DNA of 30,541 nt from the NCBI GenBank assembly GCA_964607375.1, contig CAZSJY010000021.1, positions 1 through 30,541 of the forward strand, written 5' to 3'. Each line of letters starts with the position of its first letter. Position 1 is the stretch's first letter. The DNA comes from JACNLC01 sp964607375. GTDB taxonomy: Bacteria > Fidelibacterota > Marinisomatia > SCGC-AAA003-L08 > JACNLC01. This document shows, piece after piece, positions 16,424 to 24,472 of the stretch. Both the position numbers and the translations under genes were made by a program. Below the pieces are notes generated by a model that was not told the DNA's origin, ran no database searches, and saw only the letters and a list, made by a program, of their open reading frames with translations.

Positions 16424-17650
16424 ATGAGAATTTTAATTATTTTAGTAGTAGTTATAGGATTAGGTTTTACCCAAAGTCCGGAAACATACCAATTGAGGGA
16501 TGGCACTACAGTTATAGGTACACTCATTAAAGAAACAGATACTCAATTAATTATTCAAACTTCCTATGGTGAAATTAAAATCTACAAAGCAAATCTAATT
16601 AAAACTGAATATGTTATAACAATGAAAAGTGGAGAAAAATTACGCGGTACAAAAGAAAATGAAACCAATGAAACTTTGATCATAAACACGCAATTAGGAA
16701 AATTGAATATATCAAAATCTGATATTATTGATATACAAGAAGTTGGGACTCAACATCAAAACCAATCAACTTACTATCCGAGAAACAGAGGATTATTAGA
16801 TACTATTTTTGGATCATATTCACATAATAAAGGAACTGAATTTGTGCTTGGTGAAGAGCAACTCATCGATCTATTCTTCGATCCAACCGGCTATACTTTA
16901 AACAGAAGCACTCTGTATTTAAGTGGTCTATCCTTTGGTTTTGGCATAACGGATAACTTTCAAGTAACCACAAAATGGGGAGGATTCTTTCGGGGTGATA
17001 TGAACATTCGTCCTAAACTCCAAGTATTTGAAGTTGGAAACTGGGAAAGCCAAACTTCATTAGCAATTGGTGGGCATTACCACTCGCGCTGGATGCCTAA
17101 CAAATATGAATGGCAAAGTGGAAGTCTTACAGTAAATACTATAAAAAAGCATTGGGGTGGTTTCTATAGGATAAATGAAAATCCTGAGTATGAAGTAAAT
17201 CAAGGAGACAGTAATTTTATTGACAGGAAAGATGAAACTGATGAGGATTATTTCAAAATGATCGAATTCTTTGGTGCTATCACACACTCAACCTCACGAA
17301 AAGGCGTTAAAGGTAGAATTTCTCATACAATTGGAGGAAATATTCAATATATTCCAGATTTAGAAAAATTACTTTATCGTGGGTACTATGGATTGGATGT
17401 TGATATTAACTCAAAATTAAAAATGATTGGAGAGGTGTTTTATGATCCGCTTTATTTAGAATTTTGGCAAATGATAAACTACAATAATTCTTATTACCAC
17501 ATTGACGAGTTTAGTAATAGTCCTGTTGAAAAACCAAGTGATTATAATTCAGTTCATTTTGATTTTGGATTTATGTATGCGTTTAATGAATCATTTAGAT
17601 TTGGGTTGCACTTTCAACAACCATGGATAGCATTCTACTGGAAATTTTAA
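16424..17650 (+). CDS. Secreted protein with two SH3-like repeats and a predicted outer-membrane beta-barrel
   Basis: 408 residues from the ATG, which has AAAGGAAC ahead of it. An in-frame TTG at 16370 would add 18 polar residues before the signal and is less likely. A signal peptide spans about 1-17. Two copies of a small beta-rich unit follow at 22-63 and 64-107, with the pattern [LM]-[KR]-x-G, a G four or five residues on, L-I-I-[QN]-T, G-x-[IL], then I/L-x-[DE]. From about 125 to the end the sequence alternates aromatic and polar strands and finishes in WKF, a C-terminal Phe as in many outer-membrane barrels. I recognise no named family for the barrel. It starts a three-gene operon, with 13 bases to the next gene. 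The same repeat recurs once in the protein at 29631-30434. Confidence 0.75.
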   Translation: MRILIILVVVIGLGFTQSPETYQLRDGTTVIGTLIKETDTQLIIQTSYGEIKIYKANLIKTEYVITMKSGEKLRGTKENETNETLIINTQLGKLNISKSDIIDIQEVGTQHQNQSTYYPRNRGLLDTIFGSYSHNKGTEFVLGEEQLIDLFFDPTGYTLNRSTLYLSGLSFGFGITDNFQVTTKWGGFFRGDMNIRPKLQVFEVGNWESQTSLAIGGHYHSRWMPNKYEWQSGSLTVNTIKKHWGGFYRINENPEYEVNQGDSNFIDRKDETDEDYFKMIEFFGAITHSTSRKGVKGRISHTIGGNIQYIPDLEKLLYRGYYGLDVDINSKLKMIGEVFYDPLYLEFWQMINYNNSYYHIDEFSNSPVEKPSDYNSVHFDFGFMYAFNESFRFGLHFQQPWIAFYWKF

Positions 17651-17663
17651 AAGAGGGATTAAT

Positions 17664-18749
17664 ATGAAACAAACGAAGTTATTTTCAACTTTAACCTTAT
17701 TCTTAACCTTATTCTCCTACAATTGCGATATCTTCAACACACAATTTGAAGATTTGGAGGATGCAGTAATGTATGAAGCATCAACAATTACTGAAGCTCC
17801 AACAGAAGTTGAAGCTCTCAATGTAATGACTTGGAATCTCAAATTTGGAGGTGCACGAATTGATTTCTGGTTCGATTGCTACGGTGATAGAGTGTTGATG
17901 ACAGAAAACGAAGTAATGGACAACATTGATTCGTTGGCAATTTATATTAATCAGGTTAATCCGGATATTGTATTACTTCAAGAGGTGGATGTAAATTCAA
18001 AACGAAGTGCATATATTGACCAACTTCAATACTTGCTAGACAATACAGAACTGAATTATGGAGCCTATGCATCCCAATGGAAAGCGGATTTTATACCATC
18101 TGATGGACTTGGTAAAATGGATTCAGGCAATGCGATAATGTCGCGTTGGCCAATTAACAATGCAGAGAGAATCGCTCTACCGCTTATTTCTGAAGATGAT
18201 GCACTTACACAGTATTTCTATCTCAAACGAAATATCCTAAAAGCCAAAATTCAATTACCTAACGTCGATAATATTTGGGCGATGAATGTACATACTTCTG
18301 CTTATTCTCACGATGGAACTAAGCAAACGCAGCTCAATATGTTTAAAGATGAATTGGATTTGCTCCAAGATTCTGGTGCAACATTTATTGCTGGAGGTGA
18401 TTTTAACTCGTTACCTCCTTGGGCTACACAAACGAATAATTTTGATGATAGTATCTGTGAAGATGAAGATTTTCAAGGCGATGATTATTCTGATGAAACC
18501 GATTGGTTAGACGAATTTTACAACGATTATTTACCAGCAGTTACTTCAACAGAGTATGTTGCTGATGAAGAATCATATTTCACACACACTGTCCAGGGTC
18601 CACCAGATGGATTTTGGAGTAGAAAACTTGATTATTTATTCACAAACCAAAGTTGGATAGTGGATTCAGATTCAACTCACCAAAATACTATGAATTTATC
18701 TGATCACGCTCCATTAACATCAACATTGAACTTATCAGAGGAAGATTAA
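17664..18749 (+). CDS. Endonuclease/exonuclease/phosphatase family lipoprotein
   Basis: 361 residues. The signal peptide ends LFSYNC with Cys21 as a likely lipid site, though Asn at -1 is unusual. From about 51 the DNase I-like fold is complete: N58 in MTWNLKFGG, E107 in LLQEVD, H210 in NVHTSAY, D246 and N248 in GGDFNSLPP, and D347-H348 in LSDHAPL. These correspond to the metal-binding and catalytic residues of the superfamily, so an active phosphodiesterase or nuclease is expected in the envelope or on the surface. The substrate (DNA, phospholipid, sphingomyelin or other) is not resolved. An acidic insert at about 258-290 is rich in Asp/Glu. A GAGGG ribosome site precedes the ATG. It sits between two predicted envelope proteins, 13 bases after one and 1 base before the other. 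Confidence 0.88.
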   Translation: MKQTKLFSTLTLFLTLFSYNCDIFNTQFEDLEDAVMYEASTITEAPTEVEALNVMTWNLKFGGARIDFWFDCYGDRVLMTENEVMDNIDSLAIYINQVNPDIVLLQEVDVNSKRSAYIDQLQYLLDNTELNYGAYASQWKADFIPSDGLGKMDSGNAIMSRWPINNAERIALPLISEDDALTQYFYLKRNILKAKIQLPNVDNIWAMNVHTSAYSHDGTKQTQLNMFKDELDLLQDSGATFIAGGDFNSLPPWATQTNNFDDSICEDEDFQGDDYSDETDWLDEFYNDYLPAVTSTEYVADEESYFTHTVQGPPDGFWSRKLDYLFTNQSWIVDSDSTHQNTMNLSDHAPLTSTLNLSEED

Positions 18750-18750
18750 T

Positions 18751-19503
18751 ATGAAAAACACACTTTTAGTAATTATTGCAATTTCGTTTATTTTTGGATT
18801 TTCAAATTCCGAAACTGCATATACCCTTGAAAAAGGGAAGTTTGAAGTTGGGTTATTTCAACCTTTGAAATATGGATATTCAGAGAAAATTGAGTTTTCA
18901 ACACATCCCATTTTTGATTTTCTTATTCCTAACGGTTCAGTGAAAATATATCACACCAATATTGGAAAGTTTGAAATGGCATCTCGCCATTCTTTTAATT
19001 ATCCAACATTTTTACTAAGGACTCTTACACTTGAAGGTTCTGGTGGTTTTGTTGCACCAGATCCTGATATTCCTGAAATTCCGCAGATGTTTTCCTTGAA
19101 GAACGAGCTTCTATTAACAACTCAGATTAATAGTTTCATCGTTACTGGAAAAATGGGCATGAACTTCGCTATTGGAGATGAACCTGATATCCGAACACTC
19201 ATCGAGTTACCAATTGTATATCCAAGGTTAGCTGTATTTTACAATCAGTACTCAATTAACTCGGGTGGTGATGTACGATATTCTTATTCAAAGAATTTAG
19301 ATATTTTGATTGATGCTGATGTTATTCTGTTGCCTGAATCAGATGAGGATAAACAGTTTTTCTTTGAACACAAAGCAATGATAGAATGGCAAAAATCTAA
19401 CCGATTCCAAATTGTAGGTGGTTACAAATTTGTGTACGGTGAATATCCATTCGGATCTCAATGGAAAGTTCTTCCTGTTATTGATTTTAAATGGAGGTTG
19501 TAA
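18751..19503 (+). CDS. Secreted beta-rich envelope protein, family not recognised
   Basis: 250 residues beginning one base after the phosphodiesterase stop. A signal peptide (MKNTLLVIIAISFIFGFSNS, about 1-20) is clear. The rest alternates hydrophobic and polar residues in short strands with aromatic girdle-like residues (FEVGLFQPLKYGYS, NIGKFEMASRHSFNY, FQIVGGYKFVYGEYPFG), suggesting a small outer-membrane barrel. It lacks a terminal Phe, ending in KWRL. I recognise no motif and no catalytic residues. Its tight coupling to the two upstream genes suggests it serves the same surface process. A periplasmic beta-sandwich is an alternative. Confidence 0.7.
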   Translation: MKNTLLVIIAISFIFGFSNSETAYTLEKGKFEVGLFQPLKYGYSEKIEFSTHPIFDFLIPNGSVKIYHTNIGKFEMASRHSFNYPTFLLRTLTLEGSGGFVAPDPDIPEIPQMFSLKNELLLTTQINSFIVTGKMGMNFAIGDEPDIRTLIELPIVYPRLAVFYNQYSINSGGDVRYSYSKNLDILIDADVILLPESDEDKQFFFEHKAMIEWQKSNRFQIVGGYKFVYGEYPFGSQWKVLPVIDFKWRL

Positions 19504-19532
19504 ACGAATAATTTTCCAGATATGTTGATATT

Positions 19533-21317
19533 TTATAAATCAACAATTAAAATAATTTTCTTATTATTCCGTAGAACTTCCACACTAATTCTTTGCCCAA
19601 CCTTGAAATCTGACATTCGGTTCATATAATCGTAAATATTATTCACCGATTTATCTTCAATTGAAATGATTACATCTCCCTTTTGCATTCCTCCAATGTG
19701 TGCAGGTCCATTTTCAACAATATCATCAATCCCAAATCCATTCCCAGAAAATGTAAAATCCGGGACAACTCCCAATTTCACTTTATAGTTTTTGCGTCCT
19801 CCAGAATTACCTTTTGGACCTGATTCTTGGAATGTCAAATTTGTTTCTCTATTGGCAACATCAACAATCAAATCGTAAACAAAATCAGCAATGTGTTTTT
19901 CTCCATCGAAATTTATTATATCAATATCATCCGAAGGAGTATGATATTCATCATGAACTCCAGTAAAGAAAAATAAAACTGGTATATCTTTCAAATAAAA
20001 TGATGCATGATCTGATGGCCCATAACCACCTGACGAAAATTTTGTGGTAAAGTAATCCCCTGAAGAATGAGTATTCAATAATTCTTCCATTTCTGATGCG
20101 GTTCCTGTACCGCCAATAATGAGTTCTTTTGAATCAGTTTTGAGCCTTCCTACCATATCCAAATTGAAAACTAACTTGATTTGTTCCAAGTCTATTAACG
20201 GATTTTTAGTAAAATATTTTGATCCAAGAAGTCCCATTTCTTCTGCACCAAAAGATATAAATAAAATACTCCGTTTGATGTTTTGTCTATTGACTGATAA
20301 TTTTTCAGCTAATTCGATTATTGCCGCAACACCGGAAGCATTATCATCTGCTCCATTGTGAATTTCGTGAAGCTCTGGTGCTCTTGAGCTGGTACTTGGA
20401 CCACCAAATCCTAAATGGTCATAATGTGCGCCCAAAAGTATAAACTCATTCTTGAGAATTGGGTCGGACCCGGGTAATACTGCTACGATATTTTGAGTAG
20501 TAACCGGGGTAAGTTGCACATCAGTATTGGCAGTGAGAGAATTGTTTATATCAAACGATATAGGTTTGCGGTTTTCATTTAAAGAAGATTCTAATTCAGT
20601 AATTGTAATGGCTGAATTTTTCAATAATTGGTTAGCAACTTTTCTAGTAATATGGATTACAGGAATTTCTGCTGATGAAGGAACTTGGTCGTAAATTAGA
20701 GGTAACAGTTCATCTTGTTCATCCAATTTAATACCAGAAACAAATAGAACGCCTGAAGCTCCAAAATCTGTAGCAATCATTGCTTTATTTCGTTCGGATG
20801 ATGATGGAATAAACATACTTTCGGAGTTATCCAATTCCGGGTCACCTCGTAGAATGATAACCCATTTACCTTTTACATCTATGTTTGAGTAATCATTCCA
20901 AATTAGTGAATCTTCATTAATATTAAATCCATATCCAGCAAAAATAATTGGAGCAGTTACCGAAGAATTTGCAGTAAATCCCAATGGAATAAAATCAGTT
21001 TCGACAACTCCATTAAAATCCGAAAACTGTAGAGAGTTGTGGAGTCCTAATTCAACTGAAGTAACCACTTCAAAATATTGGTATCCGTTATCTCCAACAG
21101 GTTCGAATCCGTAATTTTGGATGTGATTGGTGATATATTCTGCAGCAATTTTGCTTTCGGGAGTTCCAGGCTTTCTGCCTTTCAAAGAATCTGATGCCAA
21201 AAAACCGATATGCTCACGCAACTCGTTTACAGTTATCTCTGGTGTTAACGAAAACTTTGTTGTTCCGCAATTCCAAATTAATAATACAAAAAGTAAAAAC
21301 AATTTAGTTTTCATCAC
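19533..21317 (-). CDS. M28 aminopeptidase with PA insert and C-terminal PDZ domain, lipoprotein
   Basis: 594 residues from GTG; an ATG one codon later (21314) is equally possible and forms TGATG with the Nudix stop, but GGAG is better spaced for GTG. A lipoprotein-like signal ends LLIWNC (Cys17, Asn at -1). A PA domain spans about 120-230. The M28 zinc site is complete: H298 (GAHYDHLG), D324 (NGADDNASG), E359-E360 (FGAEEMG), D387 (NLDMVG) and H459 (HDEYHTPSDD). A PDZ domain occupies about 510-594 (AHIGGMQKGDVIISI). It should be a di-zinc exopeptidase releasing amino acids in the periplasm or at the surface. It ends the radA-tgt-Nudix run and converges on the gene ending at 19503. Confidence 0.93.
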   Translation of the reverse strand: MMKTKLFLLFVLLIWNCGTTKFSLTPEITVNELREHIGFLASDSLKGRKPGTPESKIAAEYITNHIQNYGFEPVGDNGYQYFEVVTSVELGLHNSLQFSDFNGVVETDFIPLGFTANSSVTAPIIFAGYGFNINEDSLIWNDYSNIDVKGKWVIILRGDPELDNSESMFIPSSSERNKAMIATDFGASGVLFVSGIKLDEQDELLPLIYDQVPSSAEIPVIHITRKVANQLLKNSAITITELESSLNENRKPISFDINNSLTANTDVQLTPVTTQNIVAVLPGSDPILKNEFILLGAHYDHLGFGGPSTSSRAPELHEIHNGADDNASGVAAIIELAEKLSVNRQNIKRSILFISFGAEEMGLLGSKYFTKNPLIDLEQIKLVFNLDMVGRLKTDSKELIIGGTGTASEMEELLNTHSSGDYFTTKFSSGGYGPSDHASFYLKDIPVLFFFTGVHDEYHTPSDDIDIINFDGEKHIADFVYDLIVDVANRETNLTFQESGPKGNSGGRKNYKVKLGVVPDFTFSGNGFGIDDIVENGPAHIGGMQKGDVIISIEDKSVNNIYDYMNRMSDFKVGQRISVEVLRNNKKIILIVDL

Positions 21318-21775
21318 AACTTAATCTCCGTTAGTTTCAGTTTATCAGTTTTATTGGTTAGCATATCATGAAATTCTTGCAATCCGGTTTTTTGCTGTTT
21401 CCATAACAGTAACTCTGTGGCTTCATTGATTGAACACCATTTATAATCTTTGTGTTCATCGGAAAGTGAGATTGTTATACTATCAACTTCTGCACCGAAA
21501 ATCGGAATTAAGTTCATTCTATCGAATTTGGCTTCATAGTAGTGATTGACTTGATCAATGGTCCACATTGTTTTTGGAAGGAGATTGGTTTCTTCTTCTA
21601 TTTCTCTAATTGCAGTTTGATACGGTTTCTCCTTGGGTTCAATTTTCCCAGTTACACATTGCCAAATTCCTGGATAAATGATATTATCTGCTTGTTTTAG
21701 CAACAGAAAATCGGGTTCTCCATTTCCCAAAAATACAATATGACAATCGATGACTCTCACAACAACATCCGTCAA
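21314..21775 (-). CDS. Nudix hydrolase (NudB-like)
   Basis: 153 residues. The Nudix box runs from G43 to L65 as GKIEPKE, then seven residues, then REIEEETNL. Every consensus position is met except the last glycine, which is Asn. The catalytic Glu cluster REIEEE is intact, so hydrolysis of a nucleoside-diphosphate-linked substrate is expected. Overall length and the motif WQCVTGKIE near 39-45 resemble dihydroneopterin-triphosphate/dATP pyrophosphohydrolases, but substrate assignment is tentative. It overlaps tgt by four bases and the M28 gene by up to four, so it is co-translated within this cluster. A link to folate or queuosine precursor metabolism is conceivable but not shown. Confidence 0.87.
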   Translation of the reverse strand: MTDVVVRVIDCHIVFLGNGEPDFLLLKQADNIIYPGIWQCVTGKIEPKEKPYQTAIREIEEETNLLPKTMWTIDQVNHYYEAKFDRMNLIPIFGAEVDSITISLSDEHKDYKWCSINEATELLLWKQQKTGLQEFHDMLTNKTDKLKLTEIKL

Positions 21776-22908
21776 AGCTTTTCTCCTTCATATCCTAACA
21801 AGAAATCATTTGCCCAAGTTTCAAATGTTTCATTCAATATTGTTTCTCTCATTTGATTCATCAACCAAATGTAAAATCGCAAATTCTGCTGAGTAGCAAT
21901 TCGGTAACCAAGAATTTCCTCTGTTTTAAATAAATGATGCAGATACGATTTTGTATAAGTCTGCGACATCGAAGAAATCCCAGAATCATCTATACAGGTG
22001 AAGTCATTTTTGAATTTTGCATTACGGATGTTGATTTTACCTTGTGCTGTAAACAGTTGACCGTTTCGAGCGTTTCGTGTTGGCATTACGCAATCGAACA
22101 TATCAACTCCACGAGCCACATTGCGAACTAGGTCTGCTGGAGTTCCAACTCCCATCAGATATCGAGGTTTATCTTTTGGTAAACACTCGTCCATTAATTG
22201 AACGGTATCCAGCATATCAGGTTTTGGTTCACCGACGGCAAGCCCACCTATAGCATAAGCTTCTGCATCTAGCTCAACAAGTTCACATGCAGATTGTTTC
22301 CGCATATCCCTATGAGTTCCTCCTTGCACTATTGGTAACAAAACTTGATGATAACCATAAATTGGCTCGGTATTTCGATAATGTTTCATTCCGCGTTCAG
22401 CCCAAGCAGTAGTTTGCTTAAGTGCGTCCATCCAGACTTTTGTGTCAGCATCTCCCGGTGGACAAACATCTAGCATCATCATAAAATCTGAACCAATTAT
22501 TCGTTGAATATCAACAATTCTCTCTGGAGTAAAATGATGTTTTGAACCATCAAGGTGAGATTGGAAAGTAACTCCTTCATTGTTAATTTTACGAAATCCC
22601 TCTAAACTGAAAATTTGAAATCCACCTGAATCTGTTAGGATTGCACCATCCCAATTCATAAATCCGTGAAGCCCACCAGCCTTTTGGAGAATTTCAATTC
22701 CCGGTCGAAGATAGAGATGGTAAGTGTTCCCCAGCAGAATTTTGCTGGGTAAATCTTTAATTTCTTCAGTAGATTGAGTTTTTACAGCACCGTAAGTTCC
22801 TACAGGCATAAAAAAAGGTGTTTCAATTTTTCCATGCCCAGTTTGAATGATACCTGCTCTCGCAGAAGTTGTGAGATTTGTTTTTTGCAGATCGAAAATT
22901 GATTTCAT
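21772..22908 (-). CDS. tgt: tRNA-guanine transglycosylase, zinc site missing
   Basis: 378 residues, standard length. It exchanges the wobble guanine of GUN-anticodon tRNAs for preQ1 in queuosine synthesis. The catalytic aspartates are present: D93 in LTDSGGFQ and the nucleophile D272 in GVDMFDCVMPTRNARNG. The base pocket keeps GGLAVGEP. The structural zinc site is not present: where E. coli has C-x-C-x-x-C and later H in TIHNL, this protein has G310, S312, S315 and Q341 (TQQNL). The surrounding helices align without gaps (YTKSYLHHLFKTEEILG), so the fold is probably kept. The start directly abuts the radA stop and the end overlaps the Nudix start by four bases. Confidence 0.95.
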   Translation of the reverse strand: MKSIFDLQKTNLTTSARAGIIQTGHGKIETPFFMPVGTYGAVKTQSTEEIKDLPSKILLGNTYHLYLRPGIEILQKAGGLHGFMNWDGAILTDSGGFQIFSLEGFRKINNEGVTFQSHLDGSKHHFTPERIVDIQRIIGSDFMMMLDVCPPGDADTKVWMDALKQTTAWAERGMKHYRNTEPIYGYHQVLLPIVQGGTHRDMRKQSACELVELDAEAYAIGGLAVGEPKPDMLDTVQLMDECLPKDKPRYLMGVGTPADLVRNVARGVDMFDCVMPTRNARNGQLFTAQGKINIRNAKFKNDFTCIDDSGISSMSQTYTKSYLHHLFKTEEILGYRIATQQNLRFYIWLMNQMRETILNETFETWANDFLLGYEGEKL

Positions 22909-24258
22909 TTATAGAGATTTTTCAATGGTTTCATACATACTGGAAACACCAATCATTTTCATTTTAGTGTTTTTGTTAAAATTTTTCAAACTAGATGCTG
23001 GACAAATGAATTTCTCAAAACCCATTCTCTCGGCTTCTTTTATTCGTCTATCAAGATGTTGGACACCTCTCACTTCTCCAGATAAGCCAATTTCACCAAC
23101 TGCAATGGTTTTCTCATCAATGGGAATATCTTTGTATGATGATGCAATTGCAAGTACAACTGCTAAATCGATTGCAGGTTCTGTAAGCTTAAGTCCACCA
23201 ACTATATTTACAAAAACATCTTTCGTTCCGAGTTGATATCCAAGTCGTTTATCTAAAATTGCTAATAACATTGCCATGCGTCGCATATCAAATCCTGTTG
23301 CATTTCTTTGCGGATTGCCATAAGTAGCAGGAGAGACCAGTCCTTGAACTTCAATCAAAATCGGGCGATTACCTTCCATTACAGGAACAACTACTGATCC
23401 AGAAGTTTGAACTGAGCGTTCTGCAAGAAACATTTGACTTGGATTTTCAATAGGAATAAGTCCCTTTTCCTCCATCTCAAAAATTCCAGTATTGTGTGTA
23501 GCTCCAAATCTGTTTTTAGTGCATCGTAAAATCCTAAAATCCATTCGATTGTCGCCCTCTAAATTCAGCACAACATCTACCATATGCTCTAACATTTTCG
23601 GTCCAGCTATTTTACCATCTTTGGTGATATGACCAATTAAAACGGTAGTGATTCCTCTTGGTTTACAGAAATTGAGGATTTGTGAACCACATTCTCGAAC
23701 TTGATTCAATGAACCTGGGAGACCCTCTAATGCAATTGTGAAAATAGTTTGGATGGAATCAAGAATCAGCAATTCAGGTTTGTGTATTTCAAGTAATTTG
23801 CTGATGGACTCCCACCTATTTTCGCTTGATATATTGAGTTTTTCAGAAGTTATTCCCAACCGTTTTGCTCTATTTGCAATTTGAGCTTCACTTTCTTCCG
23901 CAGAGATATAGAGAGTTGATTGAATTTCTTTGGTCAATTGAAATGCAAGCGTAGATTTCCCAATTCCTGGTTCACCGCTTAACAAAACGATTGACGATGA
24001 TGTGAGTCCTCCTCCGAGAACATCATTAATTTCATTAATTCCAGTGTTAATGAGATGGTTAGGTTGGTCGTTTAAAATTTCGTTAAGAGATAATGGTTTG
24101 CGAGGTTCAGCAGTAGTTCCACTTGAACGTGGAGATTGTGTGATGGACATTTCTGATAGAGTTCCCCACGCGCCACAAGATGGACATTTCCCAGCCCATT
24201 TAGCGAAGTCGTCACCACAATCATTACACAAAAATACAGTTTTAGTTTTTGATTTCAT
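22909..24258 (-). CDS. radA: DNA repair protein RadA (Sms)
   Basis: 449 residues, full length. An N-terminal zinc finger has C11, C14, C25 and C28 (CNDCG, CPSCG). The RecA-like ATPase follows, with Walker A GEPGIGKS at 95-102 and the RadA-specific KNRFG motif at 248-252. The C-terminal third is the Lon-protease-like domain (DVFVNIVGGLKLTEPAIDLAVVLAIASS, then EIGLSGEVRGV) without the Lon catalytic pair, as usual for RadA. It acts as a helicase that promotes branch migration in recombination. It heads the minus-strand run and is preceded by the repeat-bounded spacer. Confidence 0.97.
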   Translation of the reverse strand: MKSKTKTVFLCNDCGDDFAKWAGKCPSCGAWGTLSEMSITQSPRSSGTTAEPRKPLSLNEILNDQPNHLINTGINEINDVLGGGLTSSSIVLLSGEPGIGKSTLAFQLTKEIQSTLYISAEESEAQIANRAKRLGITSEKLNISSENRWESISKLLEIHKPELLILDSIQTIFTIALEGLPGSLNQVRECGSQILNFCKPRGITTVLIGHITKDGKIAGPKMLEHMVDVVLNLEGDNRMDFRILRCTKNRFGATHNTGIFEMEEKGLIPIENPSQMFLAERSVQTSGSVVVPVMEGNRPILIEVQGLVSPATYGNPQRNATGFDMRRMAMLLAILDKRLGYQLGTKDVFVNIVGGLKLTEPAIDLAVVLAIASSYKDIPIDEKTIAVGEIGLSGEVRGVQHLDRRIKEAERMGFEKFICPASSLKNFNKNTKMKMIGVSSMYETIEKSL

Positions 24259-24472
24259 ATTTTCTTACCACTAAGGACACAAATAGCAAAAAGCTAAATT
24301 AAAATTCAACAATCTAGCTACTTCGTAACCTTCCTTTCTTCGTTTAATGTCATATCCCTCTCTATACTCATTTATGAGTTTGTCATTTAATTTGATAAAT
24401 TCATTTAAACTCGAGTATTTAAATTTAACACTTCAAACTTCCTTCGTGTTCTTAGTACTCTTAGTGGTTTAA
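24259..24472. repeat. Spacer bounded by inverted copies of a 9-nt-periodic repeat
   Basis: ACCACTAAG at 24267-24275 on the plus strand is matched by its exact inverse CTTAGTGGT at 24460-24468. Each copy extends inward as imperfect 9-base units: CCACTAAGG, ACACAAATA from the left; CCACTAAGA, GTACTAAGA, ACACGAAGG from the right (read on the minus strand). The bases between are AT-rich. On the minus strand a stop-to-stop frame of about 55 codons runs through it and ends at the inner edge of the left copy, but has no ATG, GTG or TTG near its beginning. The layout resembles a small decayed mobile or repeat element. I cannot name it. Confidence 0.5.

Noticed and set aside
19524..19544. Hairpin GTTGAT ... 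ATCAAC between convergent genes as a bidirectional terminator
   Set aside because: Six pairs, mostly AT, overlapping the M28 stop codon, with no clear T-tract on either side.
21314..21775. Nudix protein as inactive because Gly is Asn at the end of the box
   Set aside because: The catalytic REIEEE cluster is complete and the final Gly is the most tolerant position. Treated as active.
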